This document shows, piece after piece, positions 1 to 10,115 of a stretch of DNA of 64,000 nt. The notes beneath the pieces were generated by a model. That model did no database searches, was not told the origin of the DNA, and saw only the letters and a program-made list of their open reading frames with translations. Positions within the stretch are counted from its first letter, which is position 1, and each line of letters begins with the position of its first letter. The position numbers and the translations under genes are program-made. Origin of the DNA: Arion vulgaris (taxonomy: Eukaryota > Mollusca > Gastropoda > Stylommatophora > Arionidae); contig CM036758.1 in NCBI GenBank assembly GCA_020796225.1, positions 71,891,366 through 71,955,365 on the forward strand, read 5' to 3'.

Positions 1-105
1 TTGTCGGGGTACGCACGGGAAGCAAAGAATAGCACCACTGCGACCTACAAGGCATGTCGTAAGAAGCGACTAAGGTAAGGGCCAAGGAAGGCTACCTTAG
101 TAAAT
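1..105 (+). mobile_element. SINE S1, 5' part (split by nested SINE S2)
   Basis: This is the left part of an S1 short interspersed element. It shows the S1 landmarks 'gggaagcaaagaatag' and the conserved core tcgtaagaagcgact. The element resumes at 338 and runs to a GAA-repeat tail near 512. It is split by an S2 element flanked by the 11-bp duplication ccttagtaaat at 95-105 and 338-348. S1 recurs about ten times in the window, so the family is defined by comparison. It has no coding capacity and would depend on a LINE reverse transcriptase for mobility. Confidence 0.8.
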
Positions 106-337
106 CTTCTTCTTCTTTGCGTTCGTTCTTTATGACCAATTTTAATCACTATATGTGATATGTTTGATCTTTGCCGAGAACGTGTATACGTTGCACATTG
201 GTTTGTAGGCCCCTAAACGCATAGACTTCTACACGTTTAGGACATGTACATCCGATTTCATCCAAACCTTCTTAGTCGCCTCTTACAGTGGTTATATTCT
301 TTACACCCCAAATTTGGGCCCTGGTAACCACTCGGCG
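106..337 (-). mobile_element. SINE S2 (AAG-tail variant), nested in S1
   Basis: A reverse-oriented S2 element with the tail (cttcttcttctt) on the left and the head on the right, reading on the minus strand 'ggttaccagggccc'. It lies exactly between two copies of ccttagtaaat (95-105, 338-348), an 11-bp target duplication of the kind made by LINE-type target-primed integration. It is close to the copy at 15545-15790. Its core (near 272-284) lacks the right half of the usual 22-nt motif. Confidence 0.8.
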
Positions 338-513
338 CCTTAGTAAATAAATAGCGTCGCAGAAGCTGGATGTGCTGACATACTTGTAGGCGCATAACTG
401 GTATAACGTACTATCGCTCTTAGATCGCTCTTAGACTCAGGTTACATACAAACCACAAAATGTTGTTTAACAAGTGGTTAATTTGGAGCGCTCGAAGAAG
501 AAGAAGAAGAAGC
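338..513 (+). mobile_element. SINE S1, 3' part with GAA tail
   Basis: This continues the S1 copy begun at position 1. It carries the S1 body (gatgtgctgacatacttgta, then aacaagtgg) and ends in gaagaagaagaagaagaag, the simple-repeat tail shared by S1 copies. An internal 12-bp direct repeat (gatcgctcttag) is present near 412-435. Confidence 0.8.
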
Positions 514-658
514 TTACGTTCTCTTCCAGTTTTCAGCTGGAGTCTGTGTACATTTCCATATTAATTGCACTTTAACTTAGATAAAGGTTAGCCATTAGTG
601 TTTCCTCTTGTCATCATATGTTGGACATTCTTGCAGGATGTGTGGTTCTGCTACCTTG
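514..658. other. Unassigned sequence
   Basis: I see no coding signal, tRNA-like box or terminal repeat here. It lies between the S1 tail and the first hAT-type MITE. Confidence 0.5.
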
Positions 659-666
659 CTGGTACT

Positions 667-831
667 CAGTGGCGGCTCGTCATTAAGGGCCACTGAGGCC
701 GGGCCACACCAAAAATAATGTGTAACGTGTATTTATTATTTTATAAATTAAAACATAACAACCCCAAACCAAGATTTTTCCGAAAATTTGTATCTGGCCC
801 CACCAACAAAAATGATCACGCGCCGCCACTG
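667..831 (+). mobile_element. hAT-type MITE copy 1
   Basis: A 165-bp element with terminal inverted repeats cagtggcggctcgt and (minus strand) cagtggcggcgcgt. It is flanked by a perfect 8-bp target duplication ctggtact (659-666 and 832-839). An 8-bp duplication with a CAG-starting inverted repeat is diagnostic of the hAT superfamily. The interior is AT-rich between two 'ggccccacc'-like blocks and encodes nothing, so it is non-autonomous. Six further copies follow in the window. Confidence 0.92.
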
Positions 832-886
832 CTGGTACTACATGCACATACGTCAGTTAGGCCTATCTTTCCTTTGTCCTCTGTCC

Positions 887-887
<1 letters not shown>

Positions 888-922
<35 letters not shown>
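888..922. repeat. (GA)n microsatellite
   Basis: A pure GA run of about 33 bp just downstream of hAT copy 1. Confidence 0.9.
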
Positions 923-923
<1 letters not shown>

Positions 924-970
924 ACAAGTTAGCTAGCAAATGGAAGAATAACTAATGAAATTTAACACAG

Positions 971-1500
971 ATGCAACAAAGCAAATCAAATGATAGGGCA
1001 AATGGCGCCAATTTTAAGATGCAAACACGTCACCATGAACACAAAAAGAGCAATGTTCAACACAATCTTTCTCCCACATTATGTTACCAGTGCCAAACCT
1101 GGACGCTGACAACAAACGATAGAAGAAAACTAGTCACAACAGAGATGAAGTGTCTACGCAGAATGCTGGGTGTAACAAGAAGAGACCGGTTGAGAAATGA
1201 AGACATCAGGAAAAAGTGGGTACAACATCAGTACTAGACTTCATCAAGAAACAACAAATTAAATGGTTCGGTCACGTAAGCAGATTACCATCAGACAGTG
1301 CACCCCAAAGAGCAATGCTGCTCCGATACAATGGGTACAAAGCAAAAGGCCGGCCACGCAAAAGATGGACATCAGAGATAACAGAGGCGACGAAAGAGAC
1401 TATCTACGAAGCGCATACTAGGGCCCGTTTTAGAAATCTCTTCCTGACCTGACGCTGTGAGGCATACAGGATTCGAGAAAGACAAAGACACCTATAATTG
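971..1500 (+). pseudogene. Non-LTR retrotransposon RT, C-terminal fragment (family A)
   Basis: Two overlapping frames encode the C-terminal tail of a non-LTR retrotransposon polyprotein. Frame one reads CQTWTLTTNDRRKL...EMKCLRRMLGVTRRDRLRNEDI, matching the usual SETWTL / CLRRMLGV pattern. After a frame change near 1216 come IKWFGHVSRLPSD, KGRPRKRWTSEI and EAHTRARFRNLF, then a stop at 1450-1452. The catalytic RT core and endonuclease are absent (5' truncation) and one frameshift breaks what is left. The same 3' end recurs at 7120-7505, 16830-17790, 37000-37170, 45195-45320, 56565-56625 and 58985-59095. Confidence 0.8.
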
Positions 1501-1645
1501 TTGCCAGAGTTACGGAATGCTTGCTCTGTGCAAGACTCTCGGCAGGTGGCGTACAATTTCTGCGAAGAAGGACCTAGCAGCCATATGAGGCAAAACCCTG
1601 TGCAATGAAGTCAACCATTTCTCTTAGACACTTTATACCTTTATA
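1495..1645 (+). mobile_element. SINE T5, 3' fragment
   Basis: Shares its body with the fuller copies at 6897-7130 and 8035-8265: 'tgtgcaa', then 'ggcaaaaccctgtgcaatg', ending at 'tttatacctttata'. The tRNA-like head is missing, so this is a 5'-truncated copy. Confidence 0.5.
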
Positions 1646-2600
1646 AAGAGGGGAAGAGAGGAGTGAGAGAGAGGAGGAGTGAGAGAGAGAGAGTGAGAGA
1701 GGCATGGAGATAAAACTTGTTAGCCAGTTGAATGAAAATATAAAGAGAGAGTGAGAGAGAGTGAAAGAGATGGAGACAGGGAGAGAGAGTGAAAGAGATG
1801 GAGACAGGGAGAGAGAGTGAAAGAGATGGAGACAGGGAGAGAGAGTGAAAGAGATGGAGACAGGGAGAGAGAGTGAAAGAGATGGAGACAGGGAGAGAGA
1901 GTGAAAGAGATGGAGACAGGGAGAGAGAGAGTGAAAGAGATGGAGACAGGGAGAGAGAGTGAAAGAGATGGAGACAGGGAGAGAGAGTGAAAGAGATGGA
2001 GACAGGGAGAGAGAGTGAAAGAGATGGAGACAGGGAGAGAGAGTGAAAGAGATGGAGACAGGGAGAGAGAGTGAAAGAGATGGAGACAGGGAGAGAGAGT
2101 GAAAGAGATGGAGACAGGGAGAGAGAGTGAAAGAGATGGAGACAGGGAGAGAGAGTGAAAGAGATGGAGACAGGGAGAGAGAGTGAAAGAGATGGAGACA
2201 GGGAGAGAGAGATAGGGAGATAGAAAGGGTTGAAACGTAGATTGAAAATATCAATATGAAAGAGAGAGAGAGACAGGGAAAAGAGAGAGAGAGGGAGAAG
2301 GAGAGAGAGAGACAGGGAGAGAGAGAGAGCAGGAGAGAGAGAGAGAGAGACAGGGAGAGAGAGAGAGGGGAGAGATAGAAAGGGTTGGAACGTAGATTGA
2401 AAATATAAATATGAAAGAGAGAGAGAGAGAGAGACAGGGAGAGAGAGAGGGAGAGAGGGAGAGAAAGAGGGAGAGAGAGTGAGAGAGAGAGAGGGAGAGA
2501 GAGAGAAAGCGATAGAGGGGAGGATGACAGAGAGAGACAGAGAGATAGGGAGAGAGAAAGAGTTGGAAGGTAGATTTCAAATATAAATATGAAAGAGAAA
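1646..2600. repeat. GA-rich minisatellite, 28-bp unit, grading into (GA)n
   Basis: From about 1740 to 2205 a 28-bp unit (gagagagagtgaaagagatg + gagacagg) is repeated about 17 times with almost no change. To the right it becomes irregular purine-only sequence to about 2600. The Leu/Ser/Pro-rich open frames on the minus strand are by-products of the repeat, not genes. Confidence 0.9.
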
Positions 2601-2867
2601 GACAGATAGATAGAACGAGATCGTGTGATGAGGGAGAATAGAACATAAAGGAGGGCAGAAGATATTACTGGGAGAAAGTGGAAGAAACAGACAAAACGAG
2701 AGAAAGTATGTGGTGTGTGGAGAGACAGTAAAAGAGAGTCATTTCATGGAGAACAATAAACAGTAAACAAATAAACACACTAGACCACGTTACAGAAATA
2801 TGAACAACACACATCCAATCTCTGAACACGACAACACACCATTTGTCACTAATATGTTACACTACAC

Positions 2868-3185
2868 CAGTGGTTCTCAAAGGGTGGCCACAGGCGTACC
2901 AGTGTGCCCGGTACCATTTCTAGGTGCGTCCTAGGAAATCCCAGATCAGGGGTCGGCGACGCGGTGCCAACAGGCACCAGGATAAAAAATCGCCAAAACA
3001 GATCAGGTCCATGCTTCTCATAGGCAGAAATTAAATACATAAATAAAGGTATTTTCTAACTTTTTCTGTATTTCTTTGCTTTTTGGCATCTTGTTTATTA
3101 AGGTTTTTTTTTTGTATAGTTCGCCTACGATTGTGTGTAGGATTTTAAGTGTGCCATGACTTGGTACATTTTGAGAACTACTACA
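2868..3185. mobile_element. hAT-like non-autonomous element, possibly nested
   Basis: Ends are cagtggttctcaaa at the left and tttgagaactact at the right, an imperfect inverted pair typical of hAT MITEs. The flanks fit an 8-bp duplication cactacac (2860-2867, 3186-3193), although the ac-rich context makes the exact edges ambiguous. At about 2947 a second hAT-type terminus, caggggtcggcgacgcggtg, begins inside it, suggesting one MITE within another. There is no transposase. Confidence 0.6.
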
Positions 3186-3324
3186 CACTACACAGTTGTC
3201 GTGTACGTGTTCTAAGACAACTCTTCGTAACTAATACCTGCAATACAGGTAGTTATAAATCAGTAGCAAATACATGGGAGTCTTTGTATTCCCGGGATCA
3301 AATTTCACAATAGGAGTAAGGTTT

Positions 3325-3895
3325 ATTCACACTATAACAGCTTTCTTGGCAAAGCAACATCAGCTTTTAAAAGTCTAAATAAAATATGGAACTGCAAGTT
3401 ATATAGTATTAAAACTAAATTACGAATTTTCAATTCAAATGTTGTATCAATCCTAACATATGCCAGCGAGAGTTGGAAAATGACTAAAGATATAGAAAGC
3501 AAGTTGAATGCATTTGAAAATAGATGTCTGCGAAAAATAATGAATATAAAATGGAATGAATTCAGGAGAAGTGATGAAATCAGAGACATGTCTGGTCAAC
3601 CACTAGTGACAACTGTTATAAGAAAGAGAAGATGGAGATATGTTGGGCACACCTTGAGGAGAAATGATCAATGAATATCAAAGTAGGCATTGAAGTGGGA
3701 TGCAAAGGATTCAAGAAAGAGAGGTCGACCTACGGAGACCTGAAACGAACTTTGCTGAGAGAGGCAAGAAATATCAGTTTCAGTTCCATGGAGGAGATTG
3801 AGCGAGTTGCCCAGGATAGAGCGGTATGAAGAAATTACTTGCAGGCCCTATGTAACGTGTAACGGTACGAGAGGAATTATTATTATTATTATAAC
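3325..3895 (+). pseudogene. Non-LTR RT, C-terminal fragment (family B)
   Basis: Encodes in broken frames a C-terminal RT tail: IESKLNAFENRCLRKIMNIKW, RKRRWRYVGHTLRRNDQ, SRKRGRPTET and PWRRLSELPRIERYEE, followed by a short 3' untranslated stretch ending in an ATT tail (attattattattat near 3878). In-frame stops follow NDQ and TET. The piece is the 3' end only. Relatives are at 7515-7845, 10040-10115 and 48495-48785. Confidence 0.8.
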
Positions 3896-3959
3896 AGCTT
3901 TCAGGTCCACCCAGTTTCTAATGGGTTCCAGAGAAACTAAAGCATTTTATACATGAAAA

Positions 3960-4335
3960 ACGCCCAGGTGGTTACCGGGACCCAAATTCGGGTGTAAAGA
4001 ATAGAACCACTGTTACCTGCCACGCATGTCGTAAGAGCCGACTAAGGAGGTTGGAAGTATGGCTAGCTACCCCACACCGTTAAAAACCCTAGAGGGCTAC
4101 AGAATGGAGAGCGAACCGAGTGAACGCTGGCTGAAACCGGACACATCGCCGAAGGATAAGCACCAGAGCTCCAAATGGTGCTGAAGATGTGACGTGAAAC
4201 ACACCAATACTAATAAGGCAGCAGGATTCAGATTTCCACATGAATATAATTTATGGGGAGGTCTGGTACATCAGTCTAGGCGGTGCTCGCGTGAAGAGAG
4301 AGAGAGAGAGAGAGAAGAAAAAGAGAGACATAAAA
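3960..4335 (+). mobile_element. SINE S2 (GA-tail variant), near full length
   Basis: The head reads ggttaccgggacccaaattc, followed by the core tcgtaagagccgact, the S2 body (gctgaaaccggacacatcgc, then agcaccagagctccaaatgg) and a GA-repeat tail at 4297-4315. This is the best forward reference for S2 in the window: the 22-bp segment amplified at 34.2-36.4 kb is absent from this subtype's tail. No clean target duplication was found. Confidence 0.75.
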
Positions 4336-4455
4336 AGATATGAATGGTTGGAGATGACCATTAAGAAAGGAGGTATCTGGCAAAGATGAGAAGAGGAAGG
4401 CCACGAAGAAGATGGATTCAGGGTGCAACTGAGGATTTGAACATGACAGATGCAG
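4336..4455 (+). pseudogene. Non-LTR RT C-terminal fragment (family D-like)
   Basis: A short piece encoding MRRGRPRRRWIQGATEDLNM, the GRPRRRW...E.LNMT signature of the last ~30 residues of a non-LTR reverse transcriptase. It is fused on the right to a T1 SINE tail, so an open frame runs artificially across the join. Confidence 0.6.
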
Positions 4456-4600
4456 AGGCTACGGAATTCGTGCTACGGAGCTTGTGCACTGCATCTGAGA
4501 TCTTCCTGTGTAAGAAAAAGTTCGGAGCACATATGGTTACTCATCGAAGTACGATGATGATGGACATATCAATCAGCCAATCAATCCATAGCTGCGGAGG
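4456..4600 (+). mobile_element. SINE T1, 3' fragment
   Basis: Forward copy lacking the tRNA-like head. It shows the conserved 3' body (cgtgctacgg, gtgcactgcatctgagatct, cgaagtacgatgatgatgg) and the (AATC)n-type tail atcaatcagccaatcaatcc. Confidence 0.7.
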
Positions 4601-4682
4601 CGGGACATCTGGAAAATGATCGAGAGATATTTCGAAGGACTCTAAGGTTTTGCAAAGTTTTGGCCCAAAAAAACGAAGTCCT

Positions 4683-5008
4683 TTACTAGCTCCCTCGCTG
4701 ACTCTCTGACTCCCTCGCTGACTCACTCACTCATTGACTCACCCACTGACTCGCTGACTCACTCACTCATTGACTCAGTCACTGACGCACTCACTCATTG
4801 GCTCATCCACTGACTCGCTGACTCATTGACTAACTCACTGACTCACTCCCTCATTGACTCACTCCCTGACTTACTAACTCATTGACTCACCCACTGACTC
4901 ACTCACCCATTGAACCCCTCATTGACTCACTCACTCCCTCATTGACTCCCTCACTCACTTATTGACTCACCAATCGACTCACTCATTAACTCACTCGCTC
5001 ACTGACGC
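4683..5008. repeat. Degenerate (ACTC/ACTG/ATTG) tetranucleotide array
   Basis: About 325 bp of gactcactcactcattgac-type repeats built from 4-bp motifs, giving irregular ~20-24-bp higher units. No coding signal. Confidence 0.9.
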
Positions 5009-5225
5009 CAGCTTAGGCGAAAGATCATCGATGTGCACACGGTGTGCGATCAGACTACACGCTTCCTGATCCTTTTTTGCGATCCAATTTTCAAGTACTT
5101 ATGAAGTCGGAGTAAGATTCGCCTAAATGGTGAGAAACACTGGTGATAAGGAGAGGAGCCTTCTTACAAAATAGGTGCCATTTTAGATGATATAACTATT
5201 CCTGAATTCATATCTTTGAAAAATA

Positions 5226-5612
5226 TCTGTCTGTCTGTCTGCCTGCCTGTCTGTCTGTTTCTATCTAATAAAATCTAATATTTATCTATCCATCCATCCA
5301 TCTATCCATCCATCTATGCATCCATCCATCCATCTATCTATCCATCTATCCATCCATCCATCCATCCATCTATGCATCTATCCATCCATCTATGCATCCA
5401 TCCATCCATCCATACATCCATCCATCCATCTATCCATCTATCCATCCATCCATCCATCTATGCATCTATCCATCCATCTATGCATCTATCCATCCATCTA
5501 TCCATCCATCCATCTATGCATCTATCCATCCATGAATCCATCCATCAATCCATCCACCCTTCCATTTATCTTGACATCTACACATCCATCTATCTACTTG
5601 TCTGTCTGTCTG
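5226..5612. repeat. (ATCC/ATCT)n tetranucleotide array
   Basis: Tetranucleotide repeat dominated by atccatcc with atct and atgc variants, flanked by ctgt repeats on both sides. The Ile/His/Pro/Ser-rich open frames are repeat artefacts. Confidence 0.92.
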
Positions 5613-5819
5613 AGTCTGGTACTTTTTCTACTTTTGTCGTTACACTACCCCAAGCTCTATAATGAAATTATTGGTAAATGATGGCCTCGCATGCAATGAA
5701 CCGCCTATGTATCTCCCACTGGTTGGAGGATACAATAGAAAAAGTTGAAATACCAGCCAATCTAGGGACAGATAATTCAACAGTAGTGACCCTCACTCTT
5801 CAATTACCAAATAGCAGTC

Positions 5820-5980
5820 AGAGTTATACACTTATCCAACTTCAACATCATCTTCGTTGCCGTTATTGGAGTTGTATACTTATACAACTCCAACATCATC
5901 TTCCTAGTCGTTATTGGAGTTGTACACTTTCCAGCTACAACATTATCTTCGTTGAGGTGGTTGGAGTTATCTGGTTAACT
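5820..5980. repeat. ~57-bp tandem triplication with internal palindrome
   Basis: Three diverged copies of a unit containing 'aacatcatcttc' and 'gttattggagttgta'. At the first junction the sequence ggagttgtatacttatacaa plus ctcc forms a near-perfect palindrome at about 5869-5893. Confidence 0.65.
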
Positions 5981-5999
5981 TGATACTTGGTTGAGAATG

Positions 6000-6425
6000 A
6001 TTGATTGGTTAAGCCATCATTATTGCACTTCGGTGAGTAACCATGTGTGTTCCAATCTCTTTTTACACAGAAAGATCTCAGCGGCAGTGCACGAACTCCG
6101 TAGCACCGATGAGGTCACCGATGTAATTTTGAAGATATTTTGTAGGAATTTTAATTTTTACTTTTTTCGAATGAATTAAGCCCAGACAGCGGCTTTCCAG
6201 CCTGCTCTTCTCGATTTTGAACTGCCAAGAGTTCTTTTACGTGCTCAAATTGAACACGGGACCTAAGTTTTATCCTCCGTCTCCGATAGGACTAGAAACT
6301 TGATCTCACTTACACTGATATCCGGATCTCTGAAAAATATCGGGATGGCTCCACGAGGGAGCGAACCTAGTATCTTTGGCTCGAGAGACGGGCACATTAC
6401 CTCTACACCACAGAGACCCCCTCCC
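6000..6425 (-). mobile_element. SINE T1 (tRNA-derived), near full length
   Basis: Reverse-oriented. On the minus strand the 5' head (right end) reads tggtgtagaggtaatgtg, a good Pol III A box, then ggttcgctccctcg, a good B box. The unrelated body follows ('gaactccgtagcac' region) and the 3' end lies near a short attg-type tail (left). The family is thus a tRNA-derived SINE with an AATC-type tail. Other copies: 8925-9345, 11430-11845 (interrupted), 17803-18222, 38145-38572 and 40020-40195. It is not a working tRNA: no acceptor stem closes. Confidence 0.82.
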
Positions 6426-6596
6426 CCTTCCTCCGATGAGACTGAATCAGGAGGAATGTTCTAGCGGGAAAAGATGGATGGCGGGGGTAGGTGAAGAAGA
6501 GATGGGCGAGGAAGGGGTGGTGGAGATAATTGAATATGTTCGAGGAGTTACAAGAGGTTAGAGGAAAGATGAAAAGTGTGATGAGGTGTGAGATAT

Positions 6597-6660
6597 GAAA
6601 GTAGTAGTAGTAGTAGTACTAGTAGTAGTAGTTTTAGTAGTATTAGTAGTAGCAGCAACA
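6597..6660. repeat. (AGT)n trinucleotide run
   Basis: Imperfect gta/agt trinucleotide run. The Ser-rich frame across it is an artefact. Confidence 0.85.
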
Positions 6661-6889
6661 GTAAACATCCTGGAGTCATGTCCATCATACATACATCAAC
6701 GAAACATGGCCTCATGAACAAAGCATACAGAGCAAGCTATGGGGAACGCTCGAAGAACTCCAACAGACATTCATTCTTCATTCAGGCAACCCATCTCATG
6801 GTTTAGACGAGCATACGAAACCAAACACAAAGAAGAAAAATAGTAAAACCAAACGTCGGAGTCACGGACAACGAATTTGATAACACTCT

Positions 6890-7130
6890 AAGCAAGATCT
6901 CTGTGGCTGTGGTTAAACCTTTGCTTTGCGTTCTATACGTCGTGGGTTCGAATCCGGATCCCGTCGTTCTGTTCAAGAGTGCATCTTTTCCATAGACCAT
7001 TAGGATTGTTATCGGAGCTACAAAGTTCTATTTTGTGAAATAATCTTGGCAGTGTGCCATTTCTGCAGAGGGGGACCGAGGGATATGTGGTAAAACCCGG
7101 TGCATTGAAGTTAGTCCTTTAACTATGTGC
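6890..7130 (+). mobile_element. SINE T5 (tRNA-derived)
   Basis: The head has 'ctgtggctgtggttaaacct' (A-box-like) and a perfect B box ggttcgaatcc at about 6947. The body includes 'agaccattaggattgtt' and 'ggtaaaacccggtgcattg'. It matches the copy at 8035-8265 over its full length and the 3' piece at 1495-1645. Confidence 0.7.
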
Positions 7131-7505
7131 GAGTGACTTATCCTTTCTTTCGTTTCTCTAATCATGTTGTATCTCACAGCGGCAGGATAAGAAGAGATTT
7201 CTAGAACGGGCTTTTGTGTGGGCTTCATGAATAGTATTTTTCACTGTCTTTGTTATTTTTGAGTCCACCGTTTGCGTGTACATTCACTTGCTTTGTATTC
7301 ACTGTATCGGTGTTGCATTGTTCTTTGATGCACACGGTAATCTCCTTATGTGGCCGAACCATTTAATTTGTTTCTTGATGAAGTTTAGTACTGATGTTGT
7401 ACCCACTTTTTCCTGATATCTTCATTTCTCAACCGGTTTCTTCTTGACACTCCCATAATTTTACGTAGACACTTCATCTCTGTGGTGAATAGTAGTATAA
7501 ATCTC
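7120..7505 (-). pseudogene. Non-LTR RT C-terminal fragment (family A)
   Basis: Minus-strand relative of 971-1500. It contains the 3' end (tagaaatctcttcttatcct on the minus strand), the KKWVQHQY-equivalent and the KCLRKIM-equivalent region, all with stops. It lies between a T5 SINE and a plus-strand family B fragment. Confidence 0.65.
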
Positions 7506-7514
7506 TTAACTTAA

Positions 7515-7848
7515 ACACATAGAACATTCACAGAAATATAAAAACAGGACAAGTAGCACTCACTGTATCAAATATTATAAGGAAACGAAGGTGGAAATAT
7601 TTAGGTCATGTTCTTAGATCAGACGAAAAGAGACTAAATCGACAAGTCCTTATGTGGTCACCAGTTGGGAAAGAAAACGTGGAAGACCTAAGACCACTCT
7701 TCGAAGAACAATCCTACAAGAAAGTAAACTATTGGGATGTAAAACCATACGAGATCTCCAACTGCTAGCAAAGAACCGCATTACATGGAGATCTGAAACC
7801 TCTGCCCTATGTGCCTCCTTTGGCACGAAAGAAATAAACTAAGTACTC
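7515..7848 (+). pseudogene. Non-LTR RT C-terminal fragment (family B-like)
   Basis: Encodes RKRRWKYLGHVLRSDEKRLN and, in another frame, [20 protein letters not shown] followed by NRITWRSETSALCASFG. These are the GHVLR and GRPKTT hallmarks of the RT tail. One frameshift separates the blocks. Confidence 0.75.
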
Positions 7849-8034
7849 ACTGTGCAGTTCTCTATCCAATGTTAAATGATGGTATACGCTTCCAGGCACC
7901 TCGGACAGACGAAAAAACCACTTAATTCCAACCATCAATGTATCTCTCTTTGTCTGTAATCAGAATATCAACAATTAGAAACCTCAGTCTAAGACAGTTC
8001 TTTCTGTAGTTATTTTCAAATCTACATAGAAAAG

Positions 8035-8265
8035 GCAGCGACGATATCGTGGTGGTTCGTGTCCTTGCTTCGTAGGTACGTGGTCACATCGTTCATAAGA
8101 TTGTAGGTTTGAATCCAGACCAAGCCACTTGTGCAATGTTTTCGTGAGATCCCTAGGATTGTTGCTGTGGCTACGGCTAAGGTCCTGTCATTTATGTCGA
8201 CAGGGACGGATCCATAATGGGAAACCCGGGGCAAGGATGTCACTCCTTCGAATTTTATACCTTTA
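8035..8265 (+). mobile_element. SINE T5 (tRNA-derived)
   Basis: Second near-complete T5. The A-box-like region is 'gtggttcgtgtccttgct' and the B box is ggtttgaatcc at about 8106. The body is shared with 6890-7130, and the end 'tttatacctttata' abuts an S1 head at 8268. Confidence 0.7.
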
Positions 8266-8267
8266 TA

Positions 8268-8440
8268 TCGCCCGTGTGGTGCTGGGGCCCTCAAGGGAAG
8301 CACAAAATAATACCACTGCGAACTACAAGGCATGTCGTAAGAGGCGACTGATGTACGACCTAGGAAGCTACACTAGTAAATAAACAGCTTCGTAAATAAA
8401 TCGGATGTGCTGACCTACTTGTAGAAAAAGAACTGGGAAG
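8268..8440 (+). mobile_element. SINE S1, 3'-truncated
   Basis: Head gtgtggtgctggggccctca, core tcgtaagaggcgact, then 'ggatgtgctgacctacttgt'. The last part of the body and the GAA tail are missing. Confidence 0.75.
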
Positions 8441-8639
8441 TTGAGTCGGTCGAAGTGATGTTGACCACTGAGTTAGCGTAAAACTATTTGAAAGCATCAG
8501 CGACCGAGAACATACACAGCAGCTCTGGCGAAAATTACAAATGTTCTCCACCTCAGAAAGTCCTGGAACCCAATGTCAGCTAGGTAGACTAAGATATCAA
8601 TTGTAAAGGAATTGAACAAGGTAAAATTGCATGCAAACT
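8441..8639. other. Unassigned sequence
   Basis: Nothing recognisable; no supported reading frame. Confidence 0.4.
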
Positions 8640-8905
8640 CTCATCATCATTATCACGATGCGTATCCTTTATAGGACGTTGCTCTCTTTGCAGCACATCT
8701 GAAATTCACTCTGTCTCTAGTCAGTTCACCCACTTCGTCGATGGTCATGTTCATGGTTTCTTTAATATCTTGTAGCCATCTTCTTCTTGGTCTGCCTCTG
8801 CGTTCTGGGACCCTGCCCTCTAGTATTGTTCTTCTAACTGTAATGTATTGGTATTGTAATGCAAACTCTACCTCCCTAATAATGTACTCGACCAACTCAC
8901 AGAAC
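8640..8905 (-). pseudogene. Non-LTR RT C-terminal fragment (family D)
   Basis: Minus-strand frame reads RTILEGRVPERRGRPRRRWL, then QDIKETMNMTIDEVGELTRD and FRCAAKRATSYKGYAS, followed by a (TGATGA)-like tail. This is the terminal ~65 residues of a non-LTR polyprotein, well preserved, with all upstream domains missing. It is nearly identical to 22676-22845. Confidence 0.85.
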
Positions 8906-8924
8906 ATATTGATCGATTGATTGA

Positions 8925-9345
8925 TGGAGTAATTGATGGAGTAATTGATTGATTGGACCAACATTATACACTTTGGTGAGTAACCATGCGTGTTCCGATT
9001 TTCTTATTACACAGGAAGATCTCAGCGGCAGTACACGAACTCCGTAGCACCGACGACTGTCCTCGATGTAATTTTGAAGATAGTAATAACTATTTTGAAA
9101 GATTTTATAATTTTTTTAAATCTTAAAAATGAATTTTGCCGGCGCAGAGACTCTTTCCCAGCCTGCTCTTCTCGGTTTTGAGCTGTGCCCGGGCAGCGGC
9201 TTTCCAGCCTGCTCTTCTCGGTTTTGAGCTTGCAAGGGTTCGTTTACGTGTTCAGCTTGAAAACGGGATCTGCGTTTTTTATCGTCCGTCTCCGATATGA
9301 CTAGGGACTCGATATCACCTACACTGAGAAGAGGGATCTCTGAAG
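8925..9345 (-). mobile_element. SINE T1 with internal duplication
   Basis: Reverse T1 copy. The attg tail (8912-8960) is on the left. A ~50-bp segment containing 'ttccagcctgctcttctcgg' is duplicated in tandem within the element (about 9130-9230), a small expansion not present in the other T1 copies. The tRNA-like head at the right is incomplete. Confidence 0.75.
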
Positions 9346-9429
9346 AAGTAGAAATAGCAATTCAATATTTTTGTTCATGTAAACAACAGTGTCAAACAGA
9401 TATCTTATACTGACATACTGTTTTTCTTT

Positions 9430-9790
9430 TTCTTTACTTTTCAACTCCCAATGGAGCACAGGTCTTCAACAAACATCTTCCAGCTCTTCCTCTCTCTTGC
9501 CATCTCTTCCAATTCTTTCCATGTTTTACTTATCCTCTTAATATCAGCTTCCGGTTCTCTTCTACGTGTATGTCTAGGCCTCCCCCTACTCCTCTTTCCC
9601 TGCGGCTTCTAAAACAGTGGATGTCTTACAATACTTCCGTTCGGGCTTCTCAATGTGTGTCCTATCCATCGCCAACGTCTCTTCCTTAGCTCTTTCACCA
9701 CTGGTATCTACTTAGTTCTTTATCCAAGTTCCTCGTAATCTTATCATACCATCTTTGTCTCTCTATTCTACATACGGTGTTTACTTGTTG
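9430..9790 (-). pseudogene. Non-LTR RT C-terminal fragment (family C)
   Basis: On the minus strand, with stops: RWRWIGHTLRSP-like, then GRPRHTRRREPEADIKRISK, TWKELEEMARERESWK and LCSIG, the classical end of a non-LTR RT (GRP.. / W..L..MA..R..W). Related to 46326-47160. Confidence 0.75.
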
Positions 9791-9983
9791 GAAAAATGAG
9801 ACTATGAACTTACCAAGTTAAAAGACTGTATACGACACACGAAGTATGGTTGACCATTTTCTCTATTTTGTAGATATGCTGTATCTGAAACATTCAAAAT
9901 GTTTATGGTAAAAGGAATAAACTTGTAAGTTTTTGACAAAGTGGTTAAACAATACACACTCAATTTGCCATATGTATTCAAGC

Positions 9984-10025
9984 ACATCACACACCCACAC
10001 GCCCACACACACACACACACACACG
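9984..10025. repeat. (CA)n microsatellite
   Basis: Imperfect ca repeat ending in a short atatatat run. Confidence 0.9.
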
Positions 10026-10039
10026 CAAATATATATATA

Positions 10040-10115
10040 TTCATCTCGTACTATTATACGTTACATTCTGAAAGTAATTTCTCCATACCACTCTGTCCTG
10101 AGCAAATCGTTCAAT
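10040..10115 (-). pseudogene. Family B RT, extreme 3' end
   Basis: The minus strand contains 'gagtggtatggagaaattac' and 'acgtataatagtacgagatg' then a TA-rich tail, matching the 3' untranslated end of the family B copies at 3325-3895 and 48495-48785. Only about 75 bp remains. Confidence 0.6.

Noticed and set aside
1574..2646. Long Leu/Ser/Pro-rich reading frames on the minus strand
   Set aside because: They translate a GA-rich 28-bp minisatellite. There is no independent coding signal.
5316..5681. His/Pro/Ser/Ile-rich protein
   Set aside because: Translation of an (ATCC)n tetranucleotide array in two frames at once.
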